Shown: in pieces, positions 7,914 to 22,900 of the stretch
Position numbering within the stretch: position 1 is the first letter of the stretch
Layout of the letters: the number at the start of each line of letters is the position of its first letter
Source: an uncultured Ruminiclostridium sp.
Lineage (GTDB): Bacteria > Bacillota > Clostridia > Oscillospirales > Ruminococcaceae
NCBI GenBank assembly: GCA_947627695.1
Contig: CANQXF010000015.1
Span: 1-57,270, forward strand
Reading direction: 5' to 3'
DNA: 57,270 nucleotides
Made by a program: the position numbers and the translations under genes
The notes under the pieces: generated by a model
Database searches by the model: none
What the model was told of the DNA's origin: nothing
The model's input: only the letters and a program-made list of their open reading frames with translations

Positions 7914-10900
7914 ATGAAGATTTGGAAACGTGTAACAGCGGCTTTTCTCGCTCTTACCATGCTCGCCACCACCGCCAGGGATTTTCCCCTTTCTCCCGTA
8001 GCGCAGGCGGATGAACCTGCGGGTACGGCGGCTTCTGATATTACTTGGGAAAAATATCAGCAAAACATCAACGCAACAACAAGCAGAAGATTGTTTTGGA
8101 GATATGACAGTGGACCGGTTGGAAGTATAAAATCCTACAACCAGATACATGTCTTTGCCTTTGCGGGGGAAACTATATGCTTCGGCAGCAATGTAAACAA
8201 AGCTGCATCGGGAAGAGATATTGTATTGATAGACCTTCAAGGTAAGGAAACATATTTTGACATTGCGGAAACAATCGGCGCTCAGGGTCTTATTTCCGAT
8301 CCGTACTATGAATATCTCGCAAAAACTATGACCTCCAAAAACGGAAAAACAGGTGTTGACCCGACCGATTACACAACAATGATAAAAGACGGCACCGCAG
8401 GTGACGCTAATAAGGATTCCGAAGGAAATGTTCATAATAGTGGTGTCACTAAAACCTACACGCCCTTTACCTACGAAGTAAAAGAAACGGGTGTATACAC
8501 CTTTGAGTTCAGAGTTGGCAGTGGCGCTACTAACGGACCGTCTTATGTAGGCACAGGAAGAATTAAACAGAATAAAACAGACATAGAGAGAAATGCAAAT
8601 ACTACAAATAATGCTTGGTTCTGGTACAATCCAAATGCAACTACAAACAAATATGTTGAAGGAAACCTTAGTTCAGAGCAGAAAGAAAATTATCCATACA
8701 TTGTTCAGGTAACTTTTAATACAGGCGGATATACAAATGATTCATCGAAAAATTACAATATAAGTTCAATTTCTGCATACTACAAACCTATGCCATCAGA
8801 CCCCAACAATTTTTATTGTCGTACAGATGCCAGCGGAAACGTTATGACGGCAAGTAATGGACGGGAAATAAATAAAGACGCCCTTTGGGATCAGACGAAA
8901 CAGGCTGAGGTCTCCGCTTGGGACATCAAAGTCTTTGACGAATATGATCGTGAAAAAACAGGCCGCACCTACTGCGATTTTATGGCTCTCCAGTCAAGCG
9001 GAAATATCATTGAGACCGTTTATGTTCTTACCAATGACAGTTATATCTATCAAGTAGATTTCAATCAATGCGCCCCCTATACCTTTACCTTTTTCTCCAA
9101 CAACAGAGGTATAGTTGACAGCGCCACAGGCAATATTCTTTATAAATCTGTAAAGGCATTAAGTAACAATTGGAGCAATGATTATGAAGGTGTATTTGGC
9201 GTGCACGGCTTTACCTTTAAGCAGCCCTCCTCTACCGATACAGAACTTGAAAAGACTTTTAAAATATTCTTTGAAAAGCCGAATGATGACCTTTTAGGTC
9301 ACTTATATACAACAGCCCGTGCGCCCGAAGCCCCCACAAACATAAAATTTTACACCACTCTGCCTGACGGAATTGACTTGCCTGAGGGTGGCGGAAAATC
9401 TGATAGCACGCCCGGCAGTTATGTCGGTATGGGCGGCTATTTTTCCTTTGAAGTAAAAGAAGCCACCACCGCTACTCTGCGCCTTGAGTTTAAAGGAAAA
9501 CTGAAGGACTTTGTCCCTGTGGAAATTTCCGATATCGTCACGCCAAATTCCACCAACTATTTCTACTGGGACGGCAGAGACGGCAACGGAACAATTATAC
9601 CTGAAGGCGTATATAGCACTGATGATTTTTCATATTCCGTTCTTACCAAGTCGGGCGAGATACATTTTCCTATTTTGGATATGGAGCAAGCGCCAAAAGG
9701 CATAACAATAACAAGAATCAGCGATATATATGACGCTGATGGTAACAATTTATGTGAAGATCCAAACTCAATATATGAAAAAACAAAAAGTGTAGTATAT
9801 TATGACGAATCCGATATATATTATGGCGGAAAAATAGGTTCTTCTGCCACATCGACCGAAGAAAACGTTGATGTATGGGGTCATGCAACGTATGGCACAA
9901 GTACATATAAAGATACTGATTCATTGGGCAACACTTATTATAAGTATCGAAACTTGCAAAATTCAATAGTAAGTAGTGTGACCTATTATGGAGAAGAATA
10001 TCTTTATAATGCATATGCAAAAGATCGCAAATTAAGGATAGGCGATCACAGTCATTTAAGCAACCCGATAGATTATTCCGGAACTTCGACAGACACAGAC
10101 CTGCAAAATAAGCTTATAGACTTTCTGGACAGCAAAAAACACCCGGTAGGTGTGAGCAGTTCTAATGGTGCTAGTGGTGGATATTATCAAACCACCACCG
10201 ACTACGCCATCGCCAACTACTGGACCTTTACTCCCTCCTCCTTATCTTCGCCGATTAGCGACGATGAAAATACAGTCACGATCGTTAATCCCGAAGCGTC
10301 GGACAAGGGTATTTTCAACCTGCGCTCTTTTGTCTTCTATGATGAAACAAGCGACGGCAAATACGACCCGAAAGCCGGTGAAGACCACGCTCTCCAAGGC
10401 GTCACCTTAAATGTTTATAAAAAGCATACTTCCGGTGAAAATGAAAGCGACGGCGTCTATGCCGTTTATGATGAAACGTCAAATGCATTGACCAAATATT
10501 CAAATTGGACTGAAGTTACAGCTGCCGGAAAACAAAACGACGCTTATGACCTTGTTTCCACCGCTGCCACCGCCCTTACAGGCGAACACGTTTTCACCAA
10601 CCTTGAATATGACACAAAAACCGGCACCGACTACGTTCTTGAGGTTGTAAGACCTGACACTAACTATAAATTAACCACTAACGCAATCGGCAGAACAAAT
10701 ACCGACACATACACATATACCGACACGAAAACCAACGGTACGGAAATACAGAAATTTACTGTCGGCGGAAGTGGTCTTACGCCTGATGAAGCTAAAATGA
10801 ACACCCTCTCTGCCGCTGACGTAGGGTATTATTTTGATACTCCCGACCAGACGTTAGTTGTACAGAAAACTTATAAAATAGATTCTGCCAAGGATGAAAA

Positions 10901-13900
10901 AGAGCCTCTCTATACCTTCCTGGAGTTGTCTTATACCACAGTGGACAGCAATAAAGATACTGTTTACGGTCAATGTGTCATAAGCTCAGCAGACCAGTAT
11001 AAGCACTCCTATCCTTTCCTGCCCCAAGTAATAAATCCTCCTTATGATTCGGCAATTACAGAGACTGTGCAGGATTATTATGTTTCCGCCGAATATTACA
11101 TCGTTCCGAGAAAAGAGACGAGCAGCGGCAAAACATTGTTCAGAATTTGGAAGCACGTTTTCAATTATAATGATTATAGCAGTTCATATATAAACTCCCT
11201 CAGCACAGATGTATATTACTATGATATAAAGGCGGAAAATCTTGACGCTAACGGAGACGGCGTTATAGATTATGAAACGCTGTTCGGACCGTTAGGTGAC
11301 GAAACAAACGACGGGATCCCCGATTTGAATAAGATCCCTTATAAAACGGCGGAATCTACTGCCGATTCTGTTGCATTTACAAAAGTCGAGGACAAAGACG
11401 AAATTCAGCCCCCCTTTATTGCCACTATCGACAGAACAAGAGGCACTGCCGAAATAACTATAAACGTCACCAACAGCAACCTCGGCGGAACTCTTGAGAT
11501 ACTCAAGGTGGATTCCAACAGCGTAGATGAACATGGTGTTTTAAAGAGCGACTATACACCGCTTGAGGGCGCTACCTTTAAATTGTTCGATGAAAAAGCG
11601 GAAGACGTAAAAAAATTTGAAGAACAATCTAAAGGCACTGATGAAACGAAGAAGCAGGAAGCGATCAATTGGCTTACAACTCATCAGATCGGTATGTCCA
11701 CCACCGAGGCAAACGGTCAGATAATCTTTACAGGTCTTTCCTTGGATGCAGGCAAGACCTACACCGTTAAAGAGATATACGCTCCGGACGGCGGTTACAC
11801 CTGGGACGAACAGTATGTAGAGGTAACAGCGGCAGAAATACAAAGTTCAACAAATGCTTACAAACAGCTTGTACTTACCAATTTTATACCCAGTGAAGAT
11901 TTAACATTCACCAAAACCATAAACGGCAGAGGCTGGATCAACACATCTGAAGGTTCAACCACATACCTTGACAGCTTTGATTTTAGTATAGAACTTAAAA
12001 GTGCTACAAGTGAAGCAGGCGTTGACATTGCTGAAGATTCTATCTCTGCATTAAAGGAAACTTTTAGTAAAACAACGATAAAAGTAACTGAAGAATCAGG
12101 CGGCAAAGGTACAACTTCTCACGACAGAACGCTGACTACCAACATACCCAAAAATCTTTTCGGAGGATTTAACGAAGCATTAAGCAAGGAAAAAATAACA
12201 TTCCCCGAGTCAGGCACATATACGTTTGAGATAAAGGAAAAAGATATTGATACTGGCAATCCGCTGTATAAAGGTACAAGCGGGGAATCCAATATTGAAA
12301 AATCAGAAGCTGTATATTCGGTTTCTGTAAAGATAACTGTTGATGGCGGTAATTATACTTGTGAACTTGGAGAGGTAAAGCGTACCCTAAACGGAAAAGA
12401 TACTACTATCAAGAACGGTAATATTCTTTTTACAAACAAGTATACCGTAGAAGAGTTCGACTCCGAGACTAAATATATAATAACCAAGACGCTGACAGGA
12501 CGTCCGGATGGCAAATGGTTGCCCGATGATAGTTTTGCTTTTAACATAGAGGGTAATGATAAAAATACCATAGATGCTATGCTTGAAGGCAAAATAACGT
12601 TTCAAACTCTTCTTGGCAGCAGTCATAAAGATGGTGATCCCTATCCTCAAAAGTACACTGTATATACTAATGAAAAAAACAAATCCGTTGGAATAGGCGA
12701 AATAGATTTTAAAGATATTAGCTTTGAAACGTCAGAAGGTGTACCGACCCCTGTTGTCTATACCTTTAAAATTTCAGAAGAAAACGGCGGGAAAGCAGGC
12801 ATAGATTATGCCGACACTGTTTATTACCTGAAAGCTACTTTAAAGTGCGAACATCTGAATAATGAAATATCAGAGATCCAGTACGATGTTTACAAAGACA
12901 ATTTAGAAGGAGAACCCATAGGCACTTGCCATGTCTACCCGAAAGACAGTACAGAAAAAGACAGCCACAAAGAAGAATCCCACACCTTCTCTTTCAACAA
13001 CACATACAGCGCAACCCAAACCTGGTCTCCTACCGTCACCAAACAGCTTAACGGGCGTGATTGGTATGAAAAAGATGAATTCCAATTTGAAATTAAGCTT
13101 ACTAATTCTTCAGCAGACGGTGGCGCTTTTATAAGCAGTGGATCTGTCACGATCACAAATGCAACAACAGCCCATAAAGCAACCCTCGGAACAGTAACCT
13201 TCAAACAGCAAGGCTACTATACCTTCAGCATAAACGAAACAAGCACAACAGCAGGTATAGAAAACGGTGCGTCAAAAACGATCACAGTCTATGCTAAAGA
13301 TAATAATGAAGGCGGATTTGATTTAACGTTTTACGAAGGTGAGGTAAATGCCTCAACTTCTGCAAAAACTACGTTGCCTGAACACGAAAACTTCACCTTC
13401 GTAAACACATACAGCGAAAGCGGTTCTATTTCTTTCAACATTGAAAAGACGCTTCAAGGCAGAAAATGGGCGTCCGATAATTTTACGTTCACCATAACCC
13501 CTGATAAAGAGACTTTTAGCAAAATAAACCAACCAAATTCGCCTATCACGATAACAGAACCCACACATGGTGGCGAAGGTCCTGATGCCCATAATGATAA
13601 TTACGATTATGACAGCACAACAGGCGTTATCACACTCAGCGTTTCAGGCACTGGTGACGCAGGCAAAGCCTTCACTGAGACGTTATCCAAAGTAATCAAT
13701 TTTAACGCTGCAACCGAAGAAGGCAAACCATACATATTCACCATCACAGAAACATCAGGCACAGACAACATAGAATATGACACCACCAAATATGAAGTTA
13801 CCGTAACCGTAACACGTGAGATAAGCAAAACAACAAATCTCCCCACCGGTAATCTTCTCGTCTTGGCCTCATACGTTGTTGCAGATTCATCGGATAGTGG

Positions 13901-16900
13901 AACAAAAGACGCCTCTATCACCCTCCCATTCACCAACAAAGCCTACGTTGATCAGTCTCTAACTGTCATCAAAGACCTCCAGGATAGGAACTGGGCGGAT
14001 AGCGATACTTTCACTGCAACTGTAAAATTGTCTGTTTCAGGCGATACGAAGGAAGATAACGTAAAACTGTTAGACAGCACATCTAAACCTACAACTATAT
14101 CTACAACGCTTGATTTCACAAGTACAAATCACGAAGTAACTAACACTTTCCGCTTCTACGCCCCAGGCACCTACACCTTTACAATAAAGGAAAATGAAGG
14201 TTCTGCCGACGGCATAACCTATGACGCAAACACTTACACATGGACAGTGACGGTAACAGATGACGGAAACGGAAATCTTGTTGCAACAACCAACATCTCC
14301 GACAACAAAATCACTATCACCAACACCTATACTACTGAAAAATCGTTCGACATTTCCAAGGAATTTACAGGCAGAATAAACAATGAAACATATGCGATTG
14401 ATAATCATTGGCTGACAGGCGATAAATTCACTTTCACCATTACGGCTGATGGCGAAGAAACAGAAAAAGCATTTGAAAACGGTCAGATGTTTTTCACAGA
14501 TTTGTCGAAAGAAACCGATACCAAAACCGTTACTATTTCATCGGAAACAGACGGTCACAAGGTAACCATTCCCCTCGGTTTCACTAACCTTGAATTTACA
14601 ACCGACAAGAAAGAGTACACATTCACCCTCAAAATAACCGAGGATTCTCCTAAAGAGAAGTACGGCATATCTTACGACGAGTCTGTCCACACTATCACTT
14701 TCACCGTTACAGAAGACCCAACGTCTAAAACGTATGTGATCACACCTTCTACTGAGACAATAACAGTCAAAAACACATACAGCGCCAAATCTGTTTCCGC
14801 CGAATTTTCTCTCAAGAAGGAGCTTACAGGCAGACCTTGGAATGATGATGATTCCTTTACGTTCAACATTGTGCCTAAAGAGCTTACATCAGGCGAAACG
14901 GTAACTTCAGAGGTATCAGGCTCTGGCGACCACATCGGCAAATTTGATCTCAAATTTGAGAAAGCAGGTACTTACACCTACACAATTTCTGAAGAAGAAG
15001 GTGAAATTGGCGGTGTAGACTATGACACTACCCATAACTACACCCTTACCGTTGTAGTTAAAGATAACGAGAAGGGCAATTTGATAATTGAATCAGCAGA
15101 AGTCAATGAGACTGCCTTGACTGTTTCTGCTCCAAACACCAACCCCGACGGCAGTTACAAATACACTTTCGATTCTTCCAACAATCTTTATTTCACCAAC
15201 GCCTATACCGCAGGCTCTGCAAGTATGCAGTCAGAAGACCTGTATTGGATATGGGTAGAAAAGATAATCAGCGGCAGAGAGTGGAAAACAGGAGAGCCCG
15301 AAGAGCAGTATAAATTTACCATAAAAGCCGCTGACAAGACAACACAACAAGCCGTAGATGATGAAAACATTCAGTTTATAAGCGGTAATTCTAAAAAAGA
15401 AACAGCAGATAGCACACTTCGTACAAGTGTATCTGTCAGCACAGATGATACAAAGATCAAAGAAGGCAGACACATTGACAGCCTTAGAATTTACTTTAAG
15501 GACATAACCTTCGAGTCAGATGAAGGAAATGTTTACACCTTTGATATTTCGGAAGCAAAGGATACCCCTCTCAAAGGTGGTATCACTTATGATGATACCA
15601 CATATCGTGTAGAACTCCTTGTCACCGACAACGAAAACAGTAAGGGCGAGTCAAAGCCTGACGGCATAGTGGAAGTAGCGGTTGATTCAGTAACCAAAAT
15701 CAATGGCAGTCAGACAACAGAATATTCGTGTGAAACGCATGACGATACAAAGCACAACAAAGCAATAATCCTTCCTTTCACCAACACCTATGATTCAAAA
15801 GGCGATTGGACTTTCACTATTTCCAAAACTCTGACAGGAAGACCTTGGGCGACTGATGAAACCTTTAACTTTGACCTGACTTTGAGCGATTACACGCCCG
15901 ATAAAAACGCAACGGACGAGTACTCAAAAGCAAATTATAAAGAGCCTCAACCGATGTCGCTTAGCGTTGCTGCGCCCTCTTCCGGTGGTAATGAATCTAC
16001 GATCAACGGCACCGTTACATTCAACGAACCCGGAACGTATGAATTCACCCTTACAGAAAAAACCGATACGATCGAAGATCAGGGCATAACCACCACCCCG
16101 TCCAGCGGTTACAAAATAACCGTTGAAGTGACCGATAATATGGACGGAAAGCTTTCAGCCCAGGTCGCAAGCTATACAATGGGTGGTACTGAAACAAAAG
16201 TTGAATCCACGTTCGACAACATATTCAACTTCACGAACGCATATGCCGCTGACGGCACACTTACTCTTTCCGTCGAAAAAATGATAAAGGGAAGAGCGTG
16301 GCAGGAATTTGACACATTTGATTTCACTATAGAAGCCTACGGCGATACTATTGACAAAGTCGGTGCTGATGGTGAAAAGGGCAAGTATGTGATCATGCCC
16401 GATGACCAAACGGCAACCGTAAAATATGATGGCACATCTGACCACAAAGCCGACTTTGGTGCGATCACATTCAAATCCAACGGCACAGTGGGAACGTATT
16501 ACTATCAGTTCAAAGTATCCGAAACCGTTCCCGAGGGCGCAGTAGACGGCGTATATTACAACGGTCTGACTTACAGCAAGCCCTATATTGTCACAGTTTC
16601 AGTTACCGACAACGGAAAAGGCAGCTTGAGCGCTGTGGTTACAAGCGTTGCACCTGAGGACTCGGAACCTATTTCCACTCCGTCAAACACCATAACCTTT
16701 ACCAACACCTATGCCGCATCAGGTACGCTTGAAAAAATAGACGTAACTAAGGTTCTTAAAGGCAGAAACTGGCTTACAGGCGGAGAATCGTTCAGCTTTG
16801 ATATTCAGCTTGTTGATAAAGACGGAAACCCGGTAACATCAGATTATGTTACCGTTCCCTCCGCCTTGACCATTACAAGCAGCACTGCAACGGAAAACGA

Positions 16901-19900
16901 AGAAGTTAAAGACAGCTTTGGAGCAACGTCGTTTGTCTATGCTCAGGACGAATACGGCACAAACTCAAAGAAAACCTATTACTTCAAAATCACCGAAGTC
17001 CAGCCCACAGCCGCCGACGGTTACACAGTAACGAAAGACAGCTACAGCAAAAACGTATTCAAAGGCGTTACCTACGACAATAAGGTATATATAGTTGAAG
17101 TAGAGGTTACTCATGATTACAAAGGCAAACTTACAGCTGAAATAGTCAGCCCGACCGATGGCATAGTATTCACTAACGAATACAATGCAGCGGCGGTATG
17201 GCAGCCCACTGTCAGCAAAACCTTTACAGGCAGAAAGTCAGGCTGGCTTGAAACCGACAGCTTTGCCTTTGATATCACTGTATCAGATGATACTGACAAC
17301 ACTATCACAAACGCAAAGCAAATCGTTTCCGTTTCCAAGGGAACTGAAACAAGCGACACATACCGCAGCAATTTTGGTGAAATAACCTTTACCAAGCCCG
17401 GCACATTCACCTTTACGGTAAACGAAGCCCAGCCTGAAGCCGCTGGCGATTATGAAGTAACGAAAGCCGGCGACGGCAAAAATGTATTCAAGGGCATTAC
17501 CTATGACAATACGGAATACACCTTGACTGTAACAGTCACCGACAATTTTGACGGCACTCTCAGCTACACTGTTACCAGTGACAGTGAAAAATTTGTAGCC
17601 AACGGCGAAAATACGCAGCTGAAATTCACAAACGTTTACAACGCTTATGGCGAATGGACGCCGCAGGTAAAGAAACAGCTTACAGGCAGAGATTGGCTGA
17701 AAGTAGGCGATATCAAAGGAGAGTCTCCTCTTGCTGAACGTGAAAGCTACGAATTTTCCGTCAAGTTTGCAGAATCTTCTGATGCAAGCGTAACCCTTCC
17801 CGCTAACCTCACTGTTGATAAACCCGACACACCTGTTTCATTTGAATCCGTTAAATTCACAAAGCCGGGTTCGTTCACCTTCACCGTTCAGGAAGAAAAA
17901 CCTGCCGACATTACAGGTAATGTTTTTGAGGGAATAGCGTATTCCGAAAAGATCTACACCGTCACAGCAAAAGTCACCGACAACAACGACGGCACGCTGA
18001 CAATAGACACATCGGCGGTTGACGAAGCAAAAGAGAAAGCCGAAGAGCCCTACACCTTTGTAAACAGCTACACAGCAACTGGTACGCTTACAAAGTCTAT
18101 AAGCATATCCAAGACCTTGCTTGACAGGATATGGCACAAAACCGAGAGCTTTACCTTTGACGTCACCCCCGCTGAAAATGCTAAAGCTGCCGTTGACGGC
18201 GGAATGATAACTCTCCCCAAGGTAGGAGCAGAGATTTTCGGCGACGATGATCTGGGCAACAAGCAAACAGGATACGCAAACGACATCTCATTCCTTAAAG
18301 ATGAGGATCATCAGTTAAAGGACGGAACATATTCTTTCATCATAAGCGAAACAGTTCCCGATGATGCAAAAGACGTTGACGGTAAAAAGGTATATCTGGG
18401 CATTTCCTACGACCTGTCGCAATACAAGGTAGAAATTCAGGTGACAGACCTTCACAACGGCAATATCAAAGCCGAAGTCACCAGCATTACCAAGGTAGGC
18501 GGGACAGGTGAGCCTGTTGAAATAGCCTTCGTCAACGATTACGACCCGTCAGGCGTATGGCCTCCCGTCATCAGCAAAACAATTGACGGCAGAGATTGGC
18601 TGTACGATTACAAAAATATCAACGGCGAAATGATAACCGATAGATTTAATTTTACAGTCGAACTTGCAGACGAACAGAGAGACGGCATAGATAAAAACAA
18701 TGTTGATTTTAACAACAATAATCTTTCCGTTGACAAAAAAACTGTTGACAAGGACAATAACCCCACGTACGATGGCGAAACAAACAGCGTCATCGCTCAG
18801 TTTAAGGACATAACCTTTACCAAGGACGGCGTTTACAGATTTGTGGTAAAGGAAACGGGAACGGACGAAAACGGTATGACCCTTTCAAAGGTCGTCTACA
18901 CAATGGATGTTACAGTCAAGGACGATGAAGAGGGTCTCCTCACTCCTGTTGATTTTACAGTCACCGACGACAGCGGAAACCTCGTGATCTACGATGAAGA
19001 GAATCCGCTTTCTTTCGTAAATACTTATCAGGCGACTACCGAATTAAGCAAAATTACCGTTTCCAAGACTCTGAACGGCAGAAACTGGCTGAAAACAGGC
19101 AATACATTCGGAAGCGGCACAGCCAGCGAAGATGAGAGCTTTGATTTCACCTTATCTCTTGCGGAAGGGCATACAGCGGATAACGCCGATTATATTGAAC
19201 TCCCCGAAAATATATCCGTAATCGGAACAACCGAGGGAACTCCTTACACCAAAACCTTTGGCAACGTAACGTTCCATTCCAACGGCAAAGAAGTCAACGA
19301 TTACGCCATAGAGGTAAGCGAGGTTATCCCCGACGGCATAACACCTGTTGACGGCAAGTACGTACAAAACGGACTCACCTATGACAGTAAGAAATATACC
19401 GTTGACCTCAAGGTAAAAGACGACTTTCTGGGAAATCTCACCGTTGAAGTTGACAACAAGGACGTATTCAACGGTCTGTCTTTCGTGAACGATTATAGCG
19501 CACAGGGTATAATTTCAGGCATAACCGTTAACAAGACCCTTGAGGGCAGACAGTGGAGCGACAAGGACAAATTTAACTTTGAACTTTCCGTTTCCGAAAA
19601 GCCTGACGGCTCCTCAGTTTCCTTTGACAACAACGGCGTTAAGGAAGCTGTCGGCAAGCTGACCATAACCAAAGGTATTGACGTTTCATACACATACATC
19701 GGTGTTTTCGGAGACATAACAGTTGACGAGCCGGGCGATTATGAATTTACCTTAAAGGAAGTCAGCAACACTTCAGACGGCACTCTGTATGACGAAAAAA
19801 CCTGCACCATAACCGCAAAAGCCGTTGACAACAACGACGGCACGATCACGATAACCGAAGTCAACGGAGCTGACGACCTCAGCTTTACCAACAAAGCTTA

Positions 19901-22900
19901 CGTTGACTCTCAGCTTACCGTTATCAAGGATCTTCATGGCAGAGCGTGGTCCGATACTGACAGCTTTACCGCCACTCTTACGCTGACAAAGGACGGATCA
20001 AGCACCGACGACGTAAAGCTTAAAACGCAGTCAGGCGAAACAGACGTACCCGACTCTCTCACCTTTACACAAACAGCTCCCAGCACTCAGCTTCCTCTGC
20101 GTTTCTATCAGCCCGGAGTTTATACCTTCACGATTAAGGAAACGGCGGGAAGCGCCGCAGGTCTGACCTACGACGGCAGCGTGCATACCTGGACGGTGAC
20201 CGTTGATGATAACGACGGGCAGCTGGAAATAACCGACTCCACAGTGGACGGCAAGAACGGCGCACTTTCAGCGGACACCATTTCCATTGTAAATACCTAT
20301 AAATATTCCGATAAGATCACAATATCCAAGGACTTTATTGGAAGAGCCGAAGATAAATGGCTGTATACCGACAAATTCACCTTTGACGTCAAAGCGGATA
20401 AGGATACGGAAAAATATTTCGACGAAGGCGTACTTGCCTTTGACGGAAGATATGCAAAGGGCGTTTCTTCTGCCGAAGCGGTAATTTCCGCCGCCGACAG
20501 CATAAAGTCGGTGGATATCCCTCTTGATATCACAAATCTTGACTTTACTTCCGCTGATAAGTATAATTTCACCTTCCTTGTAAGCGAACAGTCAACGCCC
20601 GATAACGGCATAGCTTACAGCAAGGCGGTATACAAGGTGACATTCACAGTTACAGAAAACTCAGACAAGACCTACAACGTCACAAAGGTAATTTCAGTCA
20701 GCGAAAATGCGGACGATAATTATGCGCCTGCCGATGATATTGTCTTTAAGAATATCTATACGGCCAAGCCCGTTACTGCGTTTATAAATATTTATAAACA
20801 GCTTACAGGTGCGTCATGGGACGACCTTAAAGACAGCTTCGTATTTACGGCCGATCCAAGCGAGGATAATCCCGAAAGCGGAGCGACCGTTAAAAACGGC
20901 AGCATAAACGCTCAGTCCGATAAAATACCCACAGCTGATACTCTGCGCAAGGGAAATATGTCCGTAGAATTTACCAAAGCTGGCGAATATGAATTCACCA
21001 TAAAGGAAAAATCAGGCTCAAACGACGGTATACTCTACGATAACAAACACACATATCAGCTTGTTGTAAAGGTGGAGGACAACGACAGCGGCAATCTTGC
21101 CATAACGTCTCTCACCATTGACGGCGAGGAGTATATAAGCGGTGCAGACGGCGTTATCAACTCCGTTTCCGTTACTGACGAAGACGTATTCTTCACCAAC
21201 GGCTATCACGCCGAAGCAGAACTTTCGGGAATTACCGCCGTCAAGCTGCTTAAGGGCAGAGATTGGAAAAACAGCGATGAAAGCTTTAGCTTCACGATCG
21301 CTCCCGCTGACGATTATACAGAAAACGAAGCGGGCAAGACCGTTATTATTCCCGACCCCGCATCAGCAAACGAGGACAATAACGGCAAAGCGCTGTTTGA
21401 CGCTTTGAAATTCGTATCAGACGGCAAGGAAACGCATATCTACAAATTCACCGTTTCCGAGATAGTTCCCGGCGGAGTGATCAACAGGACCGACAAGGGA
21501 CTTACTTATTCTGACAAAACCTACGACGTTTACGTCAAGGTGACCGACCGGTTCAACGGTCACATGACTGCGGAATTTGTTGACAAGGACGGAAACTCGC
21601 TTGCAGATCAGCAGCTTTCTCTTGATTTCACCAACGAGTACGTTTCGTCAGGAAAATGGAGCTTCTCCGTTACCGAGAACTTTATCGGAAGACCCTGGAT
21701 AAGCGCCGACGTATTCAATTACGATATTGCGGTTGAAACGGAAGTGCCCGACGGTCTGACGGTGACTGTTCCCGACAGTATGCATATATCAATGCCCGCA
21801 CCTTCAAATACTGCGGGAATTGCAGCAGCGTCCGCTGTTAAGACTCAGCACAGCGCCGACTATGCGGCAGACTTTGACAAGACTGCGCAATATTCCTTCA
21901 CCAAGCCCGGAGAATACACCTTTACCATAACCCAGAAAAAGGACTTCAGGAGCAAACAGCTTTCGGATTACGGAATTTCCTTTGACGATACTGTTTATGA
22001 AGTAACGGTGCAGGTGACCGACGACAACGAGGGAAAACTTAACGCTGAGATAACAAAGCTGCTTATTGACGGAAAACCTGTTGACGATATTGACGCATAC
22101 GGCGACAGCTTTGCTTTCACCAACACCTATTCAGCCACAACCACATGGAATATGTCGGTGGAAAAGCAGATAGACGGCAGAGAGTGGAAAAACATCAAGG
22201 ACTATCCCGACAGCCCTGACGATTTTGAATTTACTATCGAGGCTTACGGCGATGAAACGATACAGGCAGTCAAGGACGGAACGATAACTGTTGCAAACGG
22301 CAAAACCAACATCACCGCCCAGACTCCCATTCATACCTCATCGTTCGGCAACATCACTTTCAATTCAAACGGTACGGTGGGCAGCATTTATTACAGCTTC
22401 ATTATCAGGGAAACCACGCCCTCCGATACAAAGGGACTTACTTACAGCAAGCCTTATATAGTAACGTTTGAAGTGACCGACGACGGCGAAGGTACTCTTA
22501 CCGCCGTTGTCACCGACGTGCTTCAGGAGGGAACAAAGCAAAAGGGCGATTATACAGTAAACGGCAATTCCGTTACCGTTACCTTCACCAACACATATGC
22601 CGCCAACGGCTCCCTTTCCGAAAACTCCATAAGCGCAGCAAAGGTATTGACAGGCAGAGAATGGCTCGGCATTGAGGGTGTATTCACCGATTTCTTTACC
22701 TTTGCCCTGAAGCCCGACCTTGAAGATGCCATTACCGCCGACGCTTTCAGAAGCGGACTTATCAAACTGAACGGCGATACGGTAACTGTTACCGATGAAA
22801 CTGCCGAACATAAAGATTACTTCGGCAGTATCGACTTTAAATCTAATGGACAGAAAACCACCGTTTACACCTTCAAGCTGAGTGAGATAATATCCAAAGG

